In this document: in pieces, positions 5,621-6,432 of the stretch
Layout: the number at the start of each line of letters is the position of its first letter
How positions within the stretch are numbered: the stretch's first letter is position 1
Assembly: GCA_005883905.1 (NCBI GenBank)
Contig: VAYD01000094.1
Span: 1 to 6,432, forward strand
Length of the DNA: 6,432 bases
DNA from: Actinomycetota bacterium
GTDB lineage: Bacteria; Actinomycetota; Thermoleophilia; Solirubrobacterales; Solirubrobacteraceae
Reading direction: 5' to 3'
The notes under the pieces: model-generated
The model's input: the letters and a program-made list of their open reading frames with translations, nothing else
Database searches by the model: none
Told to the model about the DNA's origin: nothing
Position numbers and translations under genes: made by a program

Positions 5621-6381
5621 CTGCCCTCCAGATCACCGACCTCGTCAAGCGCTACCCGACCGGTGTCGAGGCGCTCAAGGGCGTCTCGCTCGACATCGGC
5701 GAGGGCGAGTTCTTCGGGCTGCTCGGCCCCAACGGCGCGGGCAAATCGACGCTCATCCACTGCACGACCGGGCTGGCGCAGCCGACCTCGGGCGACATCC
5801 GCGTGTTCGGCCACGACGCGGTCCACCACTACGAGCAGGCCCGCGCTGCAGTCGGGCTCGCGCCGCAGGAGGTGAACCTCGACTGGTTTCTCACGGTCGA
5901 AGAGACGCTCGACTACCACGGCGGCTACTTCGGGATGCCCAAGCGCGAGCGCCGCGAGCGCGCGAAGGAACTGCTGGCCGAGTTCTCGCTGACCGAGAAG
6001 CGCAACGACCGCACGCGCACGCTGTCGGGCGGGATGAAGCGCCGGCTGATCCTCGCCCGCGCGTTGATGCACCGGCCGCGCTTACTGATCCTCGACGAGC
6101 CGACCGCCGGCGTCGACGTCGAGCTGCGGCTGGAGCTGTGGCACTACGTCCAGCGCATCAATCGCGAGGGGACGACGATCCTCCTCACGACGCACTATCT
6201 CGAGGAGGCCGAGCAGCTGTGCGACCACGTCGCCTTCATCAACGAGGGCCAGGTCGTCGCGCAGGGTTCGAGCCCGGAGCTCGCCGCCCAGTTCGGGGTG
6301 CGCTCGCTCGAGGACGCCTATCTGGAGCTGGTCGGGCGCAAGGAGCTCTCGCGCGCCCGCGCCGAGGCCGACGCGGCGTGA
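5608..6381 (+). CDS. ABC-2 type transporter ATP-binding protein, YadG-like
   Basis: This 257-aa cytoplasmic ATPase would power an ABC-2 exporter. All nucleotide-binding elements are intact: Walker A GPNGAGKST (40-48), Q-loop Q87 in APQEVNLD, signature LSGGMKRR (139-146), Walker B LLILDEP (159-165), D-loop GVD (168-170) and H-loop H196 in LLTTHYLEEAEQLC. The runs LSGGMKRR.I.ARALMH, LILDEPTAGVD.ELR and TTHYLEEAE.LC match E. coli YadG closely, more so than NodI or DrrA relatives; the exported substrate of YadGH-type systems is unknown. The C-terminus is short, without a regulatory domain. The TGA overlaps the next gene's GTG by 4 bp, so the two are translationally coupled. Leu159, at the start of Walker B, is encoded by a TTA codon, the only in-frame TTA I noticed in the window. 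The start codon lies inside a perfect inverted repeat. The exporter is not obviously linked to the glucosidase 25 bp upstream. Confidence 0.95.
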   Translation: MPATPALQITDLVKRYPTGVEALKGVSLDIGEGEFFGLLGPNGAGKSTLIHCTTGLAQPTSGDIRVFGHDAVHHYEQARAAVGLAPQEVNLDWFLTVEETLDYHGGYFGMPKRERRERAKELLAEFSLTEKRNDRTRTLSGGMKRRLILARALMHRPRLLILDEPTAGVDVELRLELWHYVQRINREGTTILLTTHYLEEAEQLCDHVAFINEGQVVAQGSSPELAAQFGVRSLEDAYLELVGRKELSRARAEADAA

Positions 6382-6432
6382 GCCCCTCGCAGATCCGCTT
6401 CGCGGCGCTCGTGCGCCGCGAGGTCAGCCGCT
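6378..6432 (+). CDS. Probable ABC-2 type permease (YadH-like), N-terminal fragment
   Basis: Only the first 18 codons are in the window. A GTG start overlaps the ATPase stop as GTGA, and the frame stays open to the edge, reading MSPSQIRFAALVRREVSR. The FxALVRREVxR stretch is typical of the basic cytoplasmic lead-in before the first transmembrane helix of ABC-2 permeases (YadH also begins with an AL....KE..R stretch). Position and overlap behind a YadG-like ATPase make it the expected membrane partner. No membrane segment is visible yet, so the call rests mainly on context. Confidence 0.72.
   Translation, partial: MSPSQIRFAALVRREVSR

Noticed and set aside
3618..5648. 676-codon open frame on the minus strand opposite the glucosidase gene
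   Set aside because: The translation is low-complexity Arg/Val/Asp-rich with no motif. It is the antisense shadow expected from GC-rich codon bias, while the plus-strand frame has complete GH3 motifs.

Overview
The window is very GC-rich and gene-dense, with almost no intergenic space. Its proteins look actinobacterial: a short RNB ribonuclease with a DPPGSRDLDQ active-site motif, an Arg/Ala-rich codon bias, and start codons that often lack a Shine-Dalgarno sequence. A member of the Thermoleophilia (Solirubrobacter/Conexibacter-like) is my best guess. That is inferred from protein style, not from any marker gene. I see no mobile elements, CRISPR arrays or RNA genes.

Layout. (1) Positions 2-2225, plus strand: the 3' part of a divergent hydantoinase/oxoprolinase (HyuA)-family gene. 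It is followed with zero spacing by a small single-pass membrane protein with a helical outer domain, then by a small cupin protein after 10 bp. (2) Positions 2214-3590, minus strand: a compact RNase II/R-family (RNB) exoribonuclease whose 3' end overlaps the cupin gene by 12 bp in convergent orientation. (3) Positions 3591-3665: a 75-bp divergent intergenic region. (4) Positions 3666-5582, plus strand: a secreted GH3 beta-glucosidase of the two-domain, plant-exohydrolase-like type. (5) Positions 5608-6432, plus strand: a YadG-type ABC ATPase, then a 4-bp GTGA overlap into the first codons of its probable ABC-2 membrane partner, which runs off the window.

Functionally the window looks like several short independent units. 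The HyuA-like gene and the membrane protein are probably translated together. The ABC ATPase and permease form one exporter. The glucosidase and the ribonuclease are standalone enzymes that share a divergent control region.

The points most worth a second look are: a perfect 11-bp inverted repeat whose loop holds the first two bases of the ABC ATPase start codon; the eroded phosphate-binding motif of the HyuA-like protein and its tight linkage to a membrane protein that resembles the N-terminal domain of FTR1-type iron permease proteins; and a recurring TANNNT hexamer 7-11 nt before start codons, suggesting leaderless transcripts. I do not see a clearly new multi-gene defence or metabolic system here.
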